A stretch of DNA of 64,000 nt from Stigmatella ashevillena. GTDB lineage: Bacteria; Myxococcota; Myxococcia; Myxococcales; Myxococcaceae. Position 1 is the stretch's first letter. Each line of letters starts with the position of its first letter. The translations under genes were made by a program, and so were the position numbers. This document shows positions 46,000-55,366 of the stretch, piece by piece. Below the pieces are notes generated by a model that searched no databases, was not told the origin of the DNA, and was given only the letters and a program-made list of their open reading frames with translations. Where the stretch lies: NCBI RefSeq assembly GCF_028368975.1, contig NZ_JAQNDM010000002.1:3404425-3468424 (forward strand), read 5' to 3'.

Positions 46000-46797
46000 T
46001 CAGCGGCGCGCCGCGGGCGCTCCCACGGGAGCGCCCGTGAGAATCGGTATCAGCGTTACCTCCGCCTCCGCCAAAAACTCCGCCAAGCCGCTGTCCTTCC
46101 CTCGAGACACGAGACGGTCCAGGGGCGTTGTGCTCCAGCAGTGCGACGCGCGCTCCGGATCGCCATCCGTCAGGACATGAAGCACCCGCTTGGGACTTCG
46201 CTTGGCCTGCTCCTGCTTGTCGCCTAACCGGTGCGCCTCCTGACAGGGATCAAAGCTCAGTTCCTGACGCAACTGAGCCAGTCTGCGGCGCTCTGCTTCG
46301 TTCACAGGCTCGAAGCCCGCCAGCACCCACGCTTCTTTCATGGGATCTGGACACCCCAGAACGATTCCGAAGGACTCGAACCGACGAGCCACATCACGGG
46401 CTTGCTTAAGCCCCGCGCGCCTTTCGTCGCCCTGATGGTCCATGTCCCAAACCAGCAGGACGGCACCGACCCCCTCGCCGCGATTCACGAGTTCACGGAC
46501 TATCCGAAAGATGGTGCGTGCCATCAGCGCCCCCGCGGCTCCAGGTTCACCATTGAAATGGCCGCGAGGAGCACGGATGCCGAGACGACGGGCGTAGTCC
46601 GACACCTTGTGGATGTCGAAGAAGCTCCTGCCCTCGTCATCCCTTCCCCACTCAAGGGGTTTCTCTGCCCCCTCAATGGGCTCCTCAAGCATTTCGCGGA
46701 GCCACTCGGGTCCTTTTTCCCGGATCACGCGCTCGGCCAGGGTGGTGATGGTCTCGAAATCAGTCGGGGACTCGCAGAAGACGAGGAACCTCGCCAT
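46000..46797 (-). CDS. TOPRIM-like protein, partner of the ATPase (candidate defence effector)
   Basis: This 265-residue protein has an N-terminal strand with an acidic residue (ARFLVFCESPTD, Glu9), a central VLLVWDMDHQGDE (Asp118, Asp120, Asp124) and PMKEAWVLAGF (Glu155). The order Glu, DxD, ExW resembles the TOPRIM-like RloB/AbiLii, DUF4276 and DUF4435 groups, which act as nucleases beside an ATPase. No family can be assigned with certainty. It starts 1 bp after the ATPase stop, so the two are coupled. Sampled lines average about 61% GC, against about 70% or more in the flanking trp genes, suggesting horizontal gain. Confidence 0.6.
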   Translation of the reverse strand: MARFLVFCESPTDFETITTLAERVIREKGPEWLREMLEEPIEGAEKPLEWGRDDEGRSFFDIHKVSDYARRLGIRAPRGHFNGEPGAAGALMARTIFRIVRELVNRGEGVGAVLLVWDMDHQGDERRAGLKQARDVARRFESFGIVLGCPDPMKEAWVLAGFEPVNEAERRRLAQLRQELSFDPCQEAHRLGDKQEQAKRSPKRVLHVLTDGDPERASHCWSTTPLDRLVSRGKDSGLAEFLAEAEVTLIPILTGAPVGAPAARR

Positions 46798-46798
46798 C

Positions 46799-47857
46799 TC
46801 AGCCCTCTCCGCCGACCCAACGCGACTCCGGATCCAGACTCCACAGCTGCCCCGAAGTCAGCGACCCACGCACCTCCGCAGCTTGCGGGTGCTCGGAAAG
46901 GAGCTTGCAAGCCACCGAGCCGTTCTTGCGCCGGACAAAAACACGCACGTCCTCAGGCTCAAGCTCATCCAGGATGTATGGCGAGTGTGTCGTGGCGACG
47001 ATCTGCACCCCGGGGAACTCCTCCAGCAACCGCTTGAGCTCCTTCATGAGTTCCATTTGCGCCTGAGGGTGAAGTGACCGATCGATGTCGTCGAGCAGGA
47101 TCACCTTCGGACGATTGGGACTGCACAGCACGGTCAGGAGGGCCAAGGTGATGAGCGTCCCTTCACTGGCCCCGTGAGCGGGGATGTCCAAAGCTCCCTC
47201 GAAATCGAGGAAGATCTTATTGCCCATCAGCGAACCTCCAGGAACCCTGACCCGGCGGATGCGCACTCGCTGAAGACTGGGGACGATCTTGCGAAGGTTG
47301 CCCTCGACTTGCGTGAAGACCTCTTCGCGCTCCAATTTCAGAGCGGCCAGGACCACCGCCGCGTTGCCACCATCCTCCTCCACAGAGGGATCCTCTTCCG
47401 CGCTATGGGCTACGCCAGCAATCCGCTGGGCGTCGAACTTGTAGAGAACCGCAGGCCCTACAAAGTCCGCCAACATGCTGGGCTGAATGAGTTCGACGCC
47501 CACCCTTCCGTGGAGGATGGGTTTGGACTTCAGCTTGGATGGACCCCTGGGTTCTGCCCCCCCCAGTGGCTCCGGAATGTTGAGCGAGACGAACCAGTGG
47601 GCGCCGGTCTCGTCCTGGCCCCGCTCCATGAGGTGAATCGTTTCTGCACCTCCACGGTGACACAGATCCTGTGGGCTCCAGTCACCGCGAAGCACTTCAG
47701 AGGGCTCACCCGTTGTGACCTTTCCCATCAAGGCCAAGGCCTGCAGCACGCTGGTCTTCCCAGCGCCATTGGGGCCAACGAGGACGGTGAGCCGACCGAG
47801 AGACACCTCCGTATCCCGATGGCCCTTGAAGCCCTGGAGCTGAATCGAAGAGATCAC
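46799..47857 (-). CDS. OLD/RecF-like AAA ATPase (candidate defence sensor)
   Basis: This 352-residue ABC-type ATPase has Walker A GPNGAGKT (28-35), a signature-like HGASEGTLITLALL (229-241), Walker B VILLDDIDRSLHP (252-264) and the switch His291 in ATTHSPYILDEL. This is the AAA_15/AAA_21 group of DNA-repair-like and phage-defence ATPases (OLD, PARIS AriA, AbiLi). It lacks a fused TOPRIM domain, which the next gene appears to supply. It lies 69 bp downstream of trpG on the same strand and might be read from the trpEG promoter. GC content is lower than in its neighbours. Confidence 0.85.
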   Translation of the reverse strand: MISSIQLQGFKGHRDTEVSLGRLTVLVGPNGAGKTSVLQALALMGKVTTGEPSEVLRGDWSPQDLCHRGGAETIHLMERGQDETGAHWFVSLNIPEPLGGAEPRGPSKLKSKPILHGRVGVELIQPSMLADFVGPAVLYKFDAQRIAGVAHSAEEDPSVEEDGGNAAVVLAALKLEREEVFTQVEGNLRKIVPSLQRVRIRRVRVPGGSLMGNKIFLDFEGALDIPAHGASEGTLITLALLTVLCSPNRPKVILLDDIDRSLHPQAQMELMKELKRLLEEFPGVQIVATTHSPYILDELEPEDVRVFVRRKNGSVACKLLSEHPQAAEVRGSLTSGQLWSLDPESRWVGGEG

Positions 47858-47926
47858 CAGGACTTCTTACGCCTCTCCCCGCCGACGGCAACAAGTTGGA
47901 CCTGCGCCCAACCCAGTGCCGCTCGC

Positions 47927-48490
47927 TCAGTAGCGGCCTTCCAGGAAGTTCTTCACCAGGACCGGCCCATCCGGCGTGAGCACGCTCTCCGGATGGAACT
48001 GCACGCCCACCACCGGCCGCGTCTTGTGCCGCAGCCCCATGATGAGCCCATCCGGCGTCCACGCCGTGGCCTCCAGCTCCTCGGGCAGGGACGAGGCCTC
48101 CACCACCAGCGAGTGGTAACGCCCCGCCTTGAAGCCCTGCGCCATCCCCGTGAACAGGCCCTTGCCGTCGTGCTTCACCGGCGAGGTCTTCCCGTGGATG
48201 GGCTCCGGGGCGCGAATCACCTTGCCGCCAAAGACAGCCCCCAGGGCCTGGTGCCCCAGGCAGACGCCAAACACGGGCACCTTCGCCTCGCGGATGGCCG
48301 CCATGCTCACCCCTGCTTCATAGGGCGTGCAGGGCCCTGGAGACACCACCACGTGCGAGGCGCCCGAGGCCACCACGCCCGCGGCGTCGATCTCGTCGTT
48401 GCGGGCCACCTTCACCTCGGCCCCCAGCGTGTACAGGAGCTGCACGAGGTTGAAGGTAAACGAATCGTAGTTGTCGATGACGAGGATCAT
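47927..48490 (-). CDS. trpG: Anthranilate synthase glutamine amidotransferase subunit
   Basis: This 187-residue class I amidotransferase supplies ammonia to TrpE. MILVIDNYDSFTFNLVQLL is the N-terminal signature. The catalytic triad is Cys in VFGVCLGHQALG and His/Glu in VVGVQFHPESVLT. Its ATG overlaps the trpE stop (48487-48490), so the two subunits are co-translated. It could double as PabA, but coupling to trpE argues for tryptophan synthesis. Confidence 0.94.
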   Translation of the reverse strand: MILVIDNYDSFTFNLVQLLYTLGAEVKVARNDEIDAAGVVASGASHVVVSPGPCTPYEAGVSMAAIREAKVPVFGVCLGHQALGAVFGGKVIRAPEPIHGKTSPVKHDGKGLFTGMAQGFKAGRYHSLVVEASSLPEELEATAWTPDGLIMGLRHKTRPVVGVQFHPESVLTPDGPVLVKNFLEGRY

Positions 48491-49992
48491 CGCCCACCTC
48501 CCTCACGGGCCAGCTTCAGCGCCGCGCCGAGCGCGCGCGCCTTGGCCTCTGTCTCATCCGCCTCCAGCCGAGGCACTGAGTCGGCGACCAGCCCCGCCCC
48601 CGCCGTCCAGAAGGTGCGGTCTCCATCCACGAAAAAGGTGCGCAGCGCGATGGCCACATCCAGCGTGCCGCAGAAGCTCAGGTAGCCCACCGCGCCCGAG
48701 TAGGGGCCCCGGCGCATCGGCTCCAGCTCGTCGATGATCTGCATCGCGCGAATCTTCGGCGCCCCCGAGACGGTTCCCGCCGGGAACGTGCACGCCAGGG
48801 CATCCAGCGCGTCGTAGCCCTGGCCCAGCTTGCCTCGCACCTGCGAGACGATGTGCATCACGTGGCTGTAACGCTCGATGACCATCAGCTCTTCGACCTT
48901 CACGGAGCCCGGCGCCGCCACGCGGCCCACATCGTTGCGCCCCAGGTCCACGAGCATGGTGTGCTCGGCGCGCTCCTTCTCGTCCGCGAGCAGCTCCTTC
49001 TCCAGCGCCTGATCCTCGGCCTCGCTTTTGCCCCGGCGGCGCGTGCCGGCGATGGGGCGCACCACCACATCCCCATCCTGCACCTTCACGAGCAGCTCGG
49101 GCGAGGCGCCCACCAGCGCGCGCGCCTCACCGAGCTCCACCAGGAAGAGGTACGGCGAGGGGTTCACCCGCCGCAGCGCCCGGTAGAGGCTCAGCGGGGG
49201 CGGCGCGCCAGGAGACTCGAACCGCCGCGCCAGCACCACCTGCATGCAATCGCCCGCGCGGATGTACTCCTTCACGCGCTCCACGGCGGCCTCGTACCCG
49301 GCGCGATCCCAGTGGACCACCATCTCGGGCTCGCCGCGCATCTTCGGCGCCGACACATAGGCCTCCGGCGGAAGCGGACGGCGCAGGCGCTCGGCCATGG
49401 CCTCGACGCGCTCCTCCGCGTCCTTCAGCGCCTGGGCCACGCTGCCGTGCATCGACGGCCGGGCGATGGCCGTGGGCCGCAAGGACTGGGTGCGCGTGTC
49501 ATGGGTGACGAACTCCTCGCACAGCAGCCACTCGGAGTCCGGGAACGACAAATCGTTGGGGTGCCGGTCCGGAATGTGGCGCTCGAACCAGGACATGCAG
49601 TTGTAGCCCATGTAGCCCACGAGCCCGCCGATGAACGGCGCCTCGCCGGGCAGGGATGCCACGGACAGCTCCTTCCAGAGCGCCCGGAGCACCTCCAGGG
49701 GCTTGCCATTGCGGCGCTCCTGCCGGTCACCGCGCCACACCGTCGCGCCGCCCCGATCGAGCAGGACGCGGCCCGCCGGGGCAGTGCCCACGTGGCTGTA
49801 GCGGCTGAACCGCTCTCCGCCCAGGCACGACTCGAGCACGAAGCCCCGCTGTCCGGCGCCCAGGCCCAGCTTCAGGTAGACCGACAGCGGCGTATCGAGA
49901 TCCGAAGGAAGCTCCACCGAGACGGGGACGGCTTCCCCTTTCTCCGCGCGTTGACGGTACGCCGCTCTCCGCTCTTCTGCGTTCATCGTCAT
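48487..49992 (-). CDS. trpE: Anthranilate synthase component I
   Basis: This protein of about 501 residues forms anthranilate from chorismate. PIAGTRRRGKSEAED, HTMLVDLGRNDVGRVA, YSHVMHIVSQVRG and FPAGTVSGAPKIRAMQII are the chorismate-binding signatures. The N-terminal region contains LESCLGGERFSRYS, matching the LLES-type Trp-feedback site. ATG 49992 follows a G-rich stretch; ATG 49986 is equally possible. An upstream in-frame extension to 50088 looks non-conserved. It is the first gene of the minus-strand trpEG pair. No Trp-rich leader peptide was found ahead of it. Confidence 0.95.
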   Translation of the reverse strand: MTMNAEERRAAYRQRAEKGEAVPVSVELPSDLDTPLSVYLKLGLGAGQRGFVLESCLGGERFSRYSHVGTAPAGRVLLDRGGATVWRGDRQERRNGKPLEVLRALWKELSVASLPGEAPFIGGLVGYMGYNCMSWFERHIPDRHPNDLSFPDSEWLLCEEFVTHDTRTQSLRPTAIARPSMHGSVAQALKDAEERVEAMAERLRRPLPPEAYVSAPKMRGEPEMVVHWDRAGYEAAVERVKEYIRAGDCMQVVLARRFESPGAPPPLSLYRALRRVNPSPYLFLVELGEARALVGASPELLVKVQDGDVVVRPIAGTRRRGKSEAEDQALEKELLADEKERAEHTMLVDLGRNDVGRVAAPGSVKVEELMVIERYSHVMHIVSQVRGKLGQGYDALDALACTFPAGTVSGAPKIRAMQIIDELEPMRRGPYSGAVGYLSFCGTLDVAIALRTFFVDGDRTFWTAGAGLVADSVPRLEADETEAKARALGAALKLAREGGGR

Positions 49993-50243
49993 CTTGTCCC
50001 CCCCTGGCCATGACTGTCCTCGGCAGGGTGCCACCAAGTGTCCCCCGGCCCGCCGTTCTCTGCCAAGCACCAGATCCATTTTCATCAAAACTATCTATTC
50101 CTACCATCGCCCATTTTTCCTACCTCTCGGATCACCCCCCAGCCGAGACGCACGAAGTGGGCTGATCGCCTGCCCGCCCCCTGAGGCACCGGGCTCCCCC
50201 AGCCCGCCCCTCGCAGCCGTCGCCCCGGAACATCGTTACCAGA

Positions 50244-51275
50244 TTGAGCACCGTGGGCGTGTACCCCTTCCAGGACAGACCACCGCTGGTTTCGGTGACG
50301 CCTCAGGGCCTGTTCTGCCCTCCGGGGAACTTCCACATCGATCCGTGGCGCCCCGTTGAGCGGGCCCTCATCACCCACGCTCACGGAGACCATGCCCGGG
50401 GCGGCAGCCAGCGTTACCTGGCGGCCCGGAGTGGCCAGGGGCTGCTGCACAAGCGGCTGGGCCCCGGCACGGACCTGGCCACCTTGGAGTATGGCGAGCG
50501 GCTCACCGTGGGGGACACCACCGTGAGCTTCCACCCCGCGGGCCACGTGCTCGGCAGCGCGCAGATTCGCATCGAGCACCGGGGCGAGGTGTGGATCGTC
50601 TCCGGGGACTACAAGCGCACGCCGGACCCGACGTGCACCCCGTTCGAGGTGGTGCGCTGCGACACCCTCATCACCGAGGCCACCTTCGGGCTGCCCATCT
50701 ACCGCTGGGATGACCCGCGCCGGGTGGCCGAGGACATCCTGCGCTGGTGGGACGGCAACCGCGAGGCGGGGCGCGCCTCGGTGCTGTTCTGCTACGCGCT
50801 GGGCAAGGCGCAGCGCATCCTCGGAGAACTCGCCCGGCTGACAGACCGGCCCGCTCTCGTGCACGGCGCCGTGAATGGGCTCGTGGGGTGCTACCGCGAG
50901 GCGGGCGTGAAGATGCTGCCCACGCAGCTCGTGTCCGAGACGGAGAAGGGGGCCTCGTTCGCGGGCGCGCTCGTGCTGGCGCCGCCCAGCGCGGGGGGCT
51001 CGACCTGGATGCGCCGCTTCGGCGAGTACGCCACGGCCTTCGCCTCGGGGTGGATGCGCGTGCGCGGCAACCGGCGGCGGCGCGGGTTCGACCGGGGCTT
51101 CGTGCTCTCGGACCACGCCGACTGGCCCGAGCTGCTGCGAACGGTGGAGGACACCCAGGCCAGCCGGGTGCTCGTCACCCACGGCTACAGCGATCCGCTC
51201 GCGCGCTACCTGCGCGAGAAGGGGCTGGACGCCGCCCCCCTGTCCACCCCCTTCGAGGGCGAGGCGGAGGACTGA
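50244..51275 (+). CDS. Ligase-associated DNA exonuclease (metallo-beta-lactamase fold)
   Basis: This protein of up to 343 residues is an MBL/beta-CASP-type nuclease. It has the metal motif ITHAHGDHARGG (HxHxDH), FHPAGHVLGSAQI, VSGDYKRTPD and a late FVLSDHADWPELL, the signatures of the ligase-associated, SNM1-like exonuclease family. It is the first gene of the repair cassette with ligase, helicase and PdeM. The start is uncertain: TTG 50244 is used here, and GTG 50253 or 50259 are alternatives. It diverges from trpE across about 250 bp with no clear promoter motif. Likely role: processing DNA ends before ligation. Confidence 0.9.
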   Translation: MSTVGVYPFQDRPPLVSVTPQGLFCPPGNFHIDPWRPVERALITHAHGDHARGGSQRYLAARSGQGLLHKRLGPGTDLATLEYGERLTVGDTTVSFHPAGHVLGSAQIRIEHRGEVWIVSGDYKRTPDPTCTPFEVVRCDTLITEATFGLPIYRWDDPRRVAEDILRWWDGNREAGRASVLFCYALGKAQRILGELARLTDRPALVHGAVNGLVGCYREAGVKMLPTQLVSETEKGASFAGALVLAPPSAGGSTWMRRFGEYATAFASGWMRVRGNRRRRGFDRGFVLSDHADWPELLRTVEDTQASRVLVTHGYSDPLARYLREKGLDAAPLSTPFEGEAED

Positions 51276-51276
51276 C

Positions 51277-52872
51277 GTGCGACGGCTTGCGGACCTTTAT
51301 GAGGCGCTGGACGCCACCACCTCCACCAACGCCAAGGTGGAGGCGATGGTGCGCTACTTCCGGGAGGCCCCGCCCCAGGATGCGGCCTGGGGGCTGTACT
51401 TCCTCACCGGTCGGCGCCTGAAGCGACTGCTGACCTCGAAGCTCCTGTCGCAGTGGACGCAGGAGCTGACGGGGGTCCCCGATTGGCTCTTCGACGAGGT
51501 GTACGCCTCCGTGGGGGACCTGGCGGAGGTCATCGCGCTGCTGCTGGACCAGTACGAGCGCCCGGCGGCCCCGGAGGAGATGCCCCTGTCCTGGTGGCTG
51601 GAGGAGCGGCTGTTGCCCTTGAAGGGGCTGGACGCCGCGGCGCAGCGCGAGCAGGTGCTCTCGTGGTGGAGGGTGCTCCCCCGGCGGGAGCTGTTCCTGC
51701 TCAACAAACTGCTCACCGGGGAGCTGCGGGTGGGGGTCTCGGACACGCTGGTGGTGCGCGCCGTGGCCCAGGTGGCGGGGCTGCCTCCGGCCACCGTGTC
51801 GCACCGGCTGATGGGAACCTGGGCCCCGTCGCGGGCCTTCTTCGAGCAACTGCTCTCCCCCGACGTCTCGGACGGCGATGTCTCCCGCCCCTATCCTTTC
51901 TATCTCGCCTCGCCCCTGGAGCAGCCGGTGGCGTCGCTGGGCGAGCCGGCGCACTGGTTGATCGAATGGAAGTGGGATGGCATCCGTGGCCAGCTCATCC
52001 GGCGACGGGGGGCGGTGTACTTGTGGAGCCGGGGCGAGGAACTCATCACCGAGCGCTTTCCGGAGATCTCCGAGGCCGCCACGGCCCTGCCCGATGGAAC
52101 GGTGCTGGACGGAGAAGTCCTGGCCTACGAGGACGGCAAGCCCTTGCCCTTCAGCCGACTTCAGCGGCGCATCGGCCGACAGAAACTGACGTCCAAGGTG
52201 CTGGCCGAGACCCCCGCGGCGTTCATCGCCTATGACTTGCTGGAGGAGGGGGGCGAGGACCTGCGCGGCAAGCCCCTGCGGGAGCGCCGCGCGCGGCTGG
52301 AAGCCCTGCTCCAGGACAAGCCGCGCTTCACCGTGTCCCCCGCCGTGGTGACGGAGTCGTGGGAAGCCCTGGCGCAGATGCGGCACGAGTCCCGAGAGCG
52401 CAACGTCGAGGGCTTCATGCTCAAGCGGTTGGAGTCCACCTACCAGCACGGGCGCAAGCGGGGAGACTGGTGGAAGTGGAAGATCGACCCGTTCACCGTG
52501 GACGCGGTGCTCCTGTATGCCCACCCCGGGCACGGCCGACGGGCGTCGCTCTACACGGACTACACCTTCGCGGTGTGGAACGGCTCGGACCTGCTGCCCG
52601 TGGCCAAGGCGTACTCAGGGCTCTCCGACCCGGAGATCTCCAAGCTGGACCGGTGGATTCGGGCCCATACTAAGGAGAAGTTCGGCCCGGTGCGCTCCGT
52701 GACCCCCGAGCAGGTCTTCGAGCTGCACTTCGAGGGCATCGCCGCCTCGCCCCGGCACAAGTCGGGCGTGGCCTTGCGCTTCCCACGCATCGCCCGCTGG
52801 CGCCTGGACAAAAAACCCCAGGATGCGGACTCGCTCGACCGGCTCAAGGAGCTGCTCCATGCCCAGCATTAG
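51277..52872 (+). CDS. ATP-dependent DNA ligase of the ligase-associated repair cassette
   Basis: This 531-residue ligase has an N-terminal DNA-binding domain (about 1-205) and an adenylation domain. The nucleotidyl motif I is EWKWDGIRGQL, with AMP-accepting Lys232. Later motifs include DGEVLAYEDGKP, EGFMLKRLES and WWKWKIDP; an OB domain follows. It seals nicks after processing by its partners. GTG 51277 lies 1 bp after the exonuclease stop; the helicase ATG overlaps its 3' end by 14 bp. This is the LigC/LigB-like bacterial type, not LigD (no primase or nuclease fused). Confidence 0.93.
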   Translation: MRRLADLYEALDATTSTNAKVEAMVRYFREAPPQDAAWGLYFLTGRRLKRLLTSKLLSQWTQELTGVPDWLFDEVYASVGDLAEVIALLLDQYERPAAPEEMPLSWWLEERLLPLKGLDAAAQREQVLSWWRVLPRRELFLLNKLLTGELRVGVSDTLVVRAVAQVAGLPPATVSHRLMGTWAPSRAFFEQLLSPDVSDGDVSRPYPFYLASPLEQPVASLGEPAHWLIEWKWDGIRGQLIRRRGAVYLWSRGEELITERFPEISEAATALPDGTVLDGEVLAYEDGKPLPFSRLQRRIGRQKLTSKVLAETPAAFIAYDLLEEGGEDLRGKPLRERRARLEALLQDKPRFTVSPAVVTESWEALAQMRHESRERNVEGFMLKRLESTYQHGRKRGDWWKWKIDPFTVDAVLLYAHPGHGRRASLYTDYTFAVWNGSDLLPVAKAYSGLSDPEISKLDRWIRAHTKEKFGPVRSVTPEQVFELHFEGIAASPRHKSGVALRFPRIARWRLDKKPQDADSLDRLKELLHAQH

Positions 52873-55366
52873 GCGGCGAGCCCCCCGGACAGCGGCGCGG
52901 CGGCCTTCGGGCGCTTCCCTGCCAGAGCCCCTGGGGCCGCCCTTGGACCGGCTCCGCGCCTGGTTCCAGGAGCGCGGGTGGACGCCCTACCCCTTCCAGG
53001 AGCAGGCCTGGGCGGCCTATGCCCAGGGCGAGAGCGGCCTCCTCCATGTCCCCACCGGTGCCGGGAAGACCTATGCCGCGTACATGGGCCCCCTGGCCGA
53101 TGTCGCGGAGCGAGGCCAGAAGGGGCTCCAGATTCTTTATGTGACCCCGCTGCGGGCCGTCTCCCGGGACGTGGAGCTGGCGCTCCGGGCCCCGCTGAAC
53201 GCGCTGGGCGCAGACATTGAGGTGGAGAGCCGCACCGGAGACACCTCCTCCTCCGTGCGCCAGCGCCAGCGCCAGCGACTGCCCGAGGTGCTCATCACCA
53301 CCCCGGAGTCCCTCTCGCTGCTGCTGGCCAACGAGCGCGCCGCCGAGCTGTTCGCCTCCTTGCGGGCCATCATCGCCGACGAGTGGCATGAGCTGCTGAG
53401 CACCAAGCGCGGCACCCAGATGGAGCTGGCCCTCGCGCGCCTGCGCCGCTTCGCCCCCTCCGTGCGGACCTGGGCCCTCTCCGCGACGCTCGCCAACCTG
53501 GGGGAGGCCGCGCGCGCCGTGGTGGGCACCCAGACGGCGCCCACCTTGTTGAGCGCCGAGTTGGAGCGGCCCATCGAGGTGAGCACCCTGCTGCCCGACA
53601 AGGTGGACAGCTTTCCCTGGGCGGGCCACCTCGGCTTCTCCATGCTGGAGAAGGTGGCGGCCTGGCTGGACCTGGAGCGCTCCACGCTGATTTTCACCAA
53701 CACCCGTTCCCAGGCGGAGCGCTGGTTCGAGGGGCTGCGCTTCGCCCGGCCCGAGTTCGGCACGCGGCTCGCCCTGCACCACGGCTCCATCGATCGCGAG
53801 GAGCGCGAGCGGGTAGAGGCCGGGCTGAAGGACGGCTCGGTGCGCCTCGTGGTGTGCACCTCGTCGTTGGACTTGGGGGTGGACTTCGGCCCCGTGGAGC
53901 GGGTGGTGCAGGTGGGCAGCCCCAAGGGCATCTCCCGCTCGATGCAGCGGGCGGGCCGCAGCGGCCATCGCCCCGGGGAGACGTGCCGCCTGCTCTTCGT
54001 CCCCACGCATGCGCTGGAGTTGGTGGAGATGGCCGCCGCGCGCCAGGCGCTGGAGCGAGGGGAGGTAGAGGCCCGCGTGCCCCTGAGCAAGCCCCTGGAC
54101 GTGCTGGCCCAACACCTCGTCACCTGTGCCCTGGGCGGCGGCTTCACGCGAGAGGCCATGCGCGCCGAGGTGCGCGAAGCCGCCAGCTATGCTCACCTCA
54201 CGGACGAGGAGTTCGAGTGGACGCTGGCGCTCGTGCGCGAGGGAGGCCCCACCTTGAGGGCCTACCCGGAGTTCCGCCGGGTGGTGGAGCACGAGGGCCG
54301 CTTCATCGTGGCGGACGCGCGCATCGCCCGGCTGCACCGGCTCAACATCGGCACCATCGCCTCGGACGCCACGGTGCAGCTGCGCTACTGGAATGGCGGG
54401 CGGCTGGGCAGCGTGGAGGAATCCTACGTCAGCCGCCTGCGCCCGGGAGACACCTTCCTCTTCTCGGGCAAGCGCCTGGAGTTCAGCCGCTTCCAGGACA
54501 TGACGGCCTACGTGAAGCCCGCGAAGGCCAAGGCCACGCAAACCCCTCGGTGGGGAGGCAGCCGGCTGCCCCTGTCCGGCTCGCTGGCCGCGGCGGTGCG
54601 CCGCACACTGAACGCCGCCCGTTACGGGGATGTCACCGCCGAGGAGCTGGCCGCCGCCTGGCCCGTGCTGGAGGCGCAGGCCCGGCTCTCGCGCATCCCA
54701 GGCGAGGGCACCTGTCTGGCCGAGACGTGTGAGACGCGCGATGGCCACCACCTCTTTCTCTACCCCTTCGAGGGGAGGCTGGTGCACGAGGGGTTGGCAG
54801 CCCTCCTGGCGCTGCGCTTCACCCGGAGACAGCGGGCCACCTTCAGCCTCTCGGTGAACGACTACGGCATCGAGTTCCTCACCCCGGACTTCTTTCCTTT
54901 CGAGGAGGCGCTGCGCCCCGCCCTCTTCACCCGCGAGCGGCTGGTGGACGACATCCTGGAGAGCGTGAACCTGAGCGAACTGGCCCGGCGCCAGTTCCGG
55001 GACGTGGCGCGCGTGGCCGGGCTCGTCCTGCCGGGGCTGCCCGGGGCCCGCAAGTCCACGCGCCAGGTCCAGGCCAGCGCTTCGCTTCTCTATGATGTCT
55101 TCTCCAAGTACGACCCGGACAACCTGCTCCTGGTCCAGGCCCGGCGCGAGGTGCTCGAGCAGCAGTTCGAGCAGAACCGGCTCGCCGCGACATTAGAGCG
55201 CCTGGAGCGCTCGACCCTGGAGCTCCTCCCCGTCCGGAGACCCACCCCGCTGGGATTCCCGCTCGTCATCGAGCGCATCAGCGCGAGCCTCTCCAACGAA
55301 TCCCTGCTGGAGCGGGTCGCCCGGCTCAAGGAGCGATGGCAACGCGACGATGCCAGGTCCGCGTGA
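52859..55366 (+). CDS. Ligase-associated DEXH-box DNA helicase (Lhr-core type)
   Basis: This 835-residue superfamily 2 helicase has Walker A VPTGAGKT (64-71), TPLRAVSRD, TTPESLSLLL, motif II ADEWHELL, LSATLANLG, TNTRSQAERW and QRAGRSGHRPGE (motif VI). A long C-terminal winged-helix/Lhr-core region follows. It probably unwinds or remodels damaged DNA for the exonuclease and ligase. ATG 52859 gives the usual length and overlaps the ligase end; the pdeM start lies within its last 31 bp. It is the third gene of the cassette. Confidence 0.93.
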   Translation: MPSIRRRAPRTAARRPSGASLPEPLGPPLDRLRAWFQERGWTPYPFQEQAWAAYAQGESGLLHVPTGAGKTYAAYMGPLADVAERGQKGLQILYVTPLRAVSRDVELALRAPLNALGADIEVESRTGDTSSSVRQRQRQRLPEVLITTPESLSLLLANERAAELFASLRAIIADEWHELLSTKRGTQMELALARLRRFAPSVRTWALSATLANLGEAARAVVGTQTAPTLLSAELERPIEVSTLLPDKVDSFPWAGHLGFSMLEKVAAWLDLERSTLIFTNTRSQAERWFEGLRFARPEFGTRLALHHGSIDREERERVEAGLKDGSVRLVVCTSSLDLGVDFGPVERVVQVGSPKGISRSMQRAGRSGHRPGETCRLLFVPTHALELVEMAAARQALERGEVEARVPLSKPLDVLAQHLVTCALGGGFTREAMRAEVREAASYAHLTDEEFEWTLALVREGGPTLRAYPEFRRVVEHEGRFIVADARIARLHRLNIGTIASDATVQLRYWNGGRLGSVEESYVSRLRPGDTFLFSGKRLEFSRFQDMTAYVKPAKAKATQTPRWGGSRLPLSGSLAAAVRRTLNAARYGDVTAEELAAAWPVLEAQARLSRIPGEGTCLAETCETRDGHHLFLYPFEGRLVHEGLAALLALRFTRRQRATFSLSVNDYGIEFLTPDFFPFEEALRPALFTRERLVDDILESVNLSELARRQFRDVARVAGLVLPGLPGARKSTRQVQASASLLYDVFSKYDPDNLLLVQARREVLEQQFEQNRLAATLERLERSTLELLPVRRPTPLGFPLVIERISASLSNESLLERVARLKERWQRDDARSA

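Noticed and set aside
49993-50110. Possible trp attenuator leader ahead of trpE
   Set aside because: Short frames here contain at most one Trp codon and no terminator/antiterminator pair was seen.
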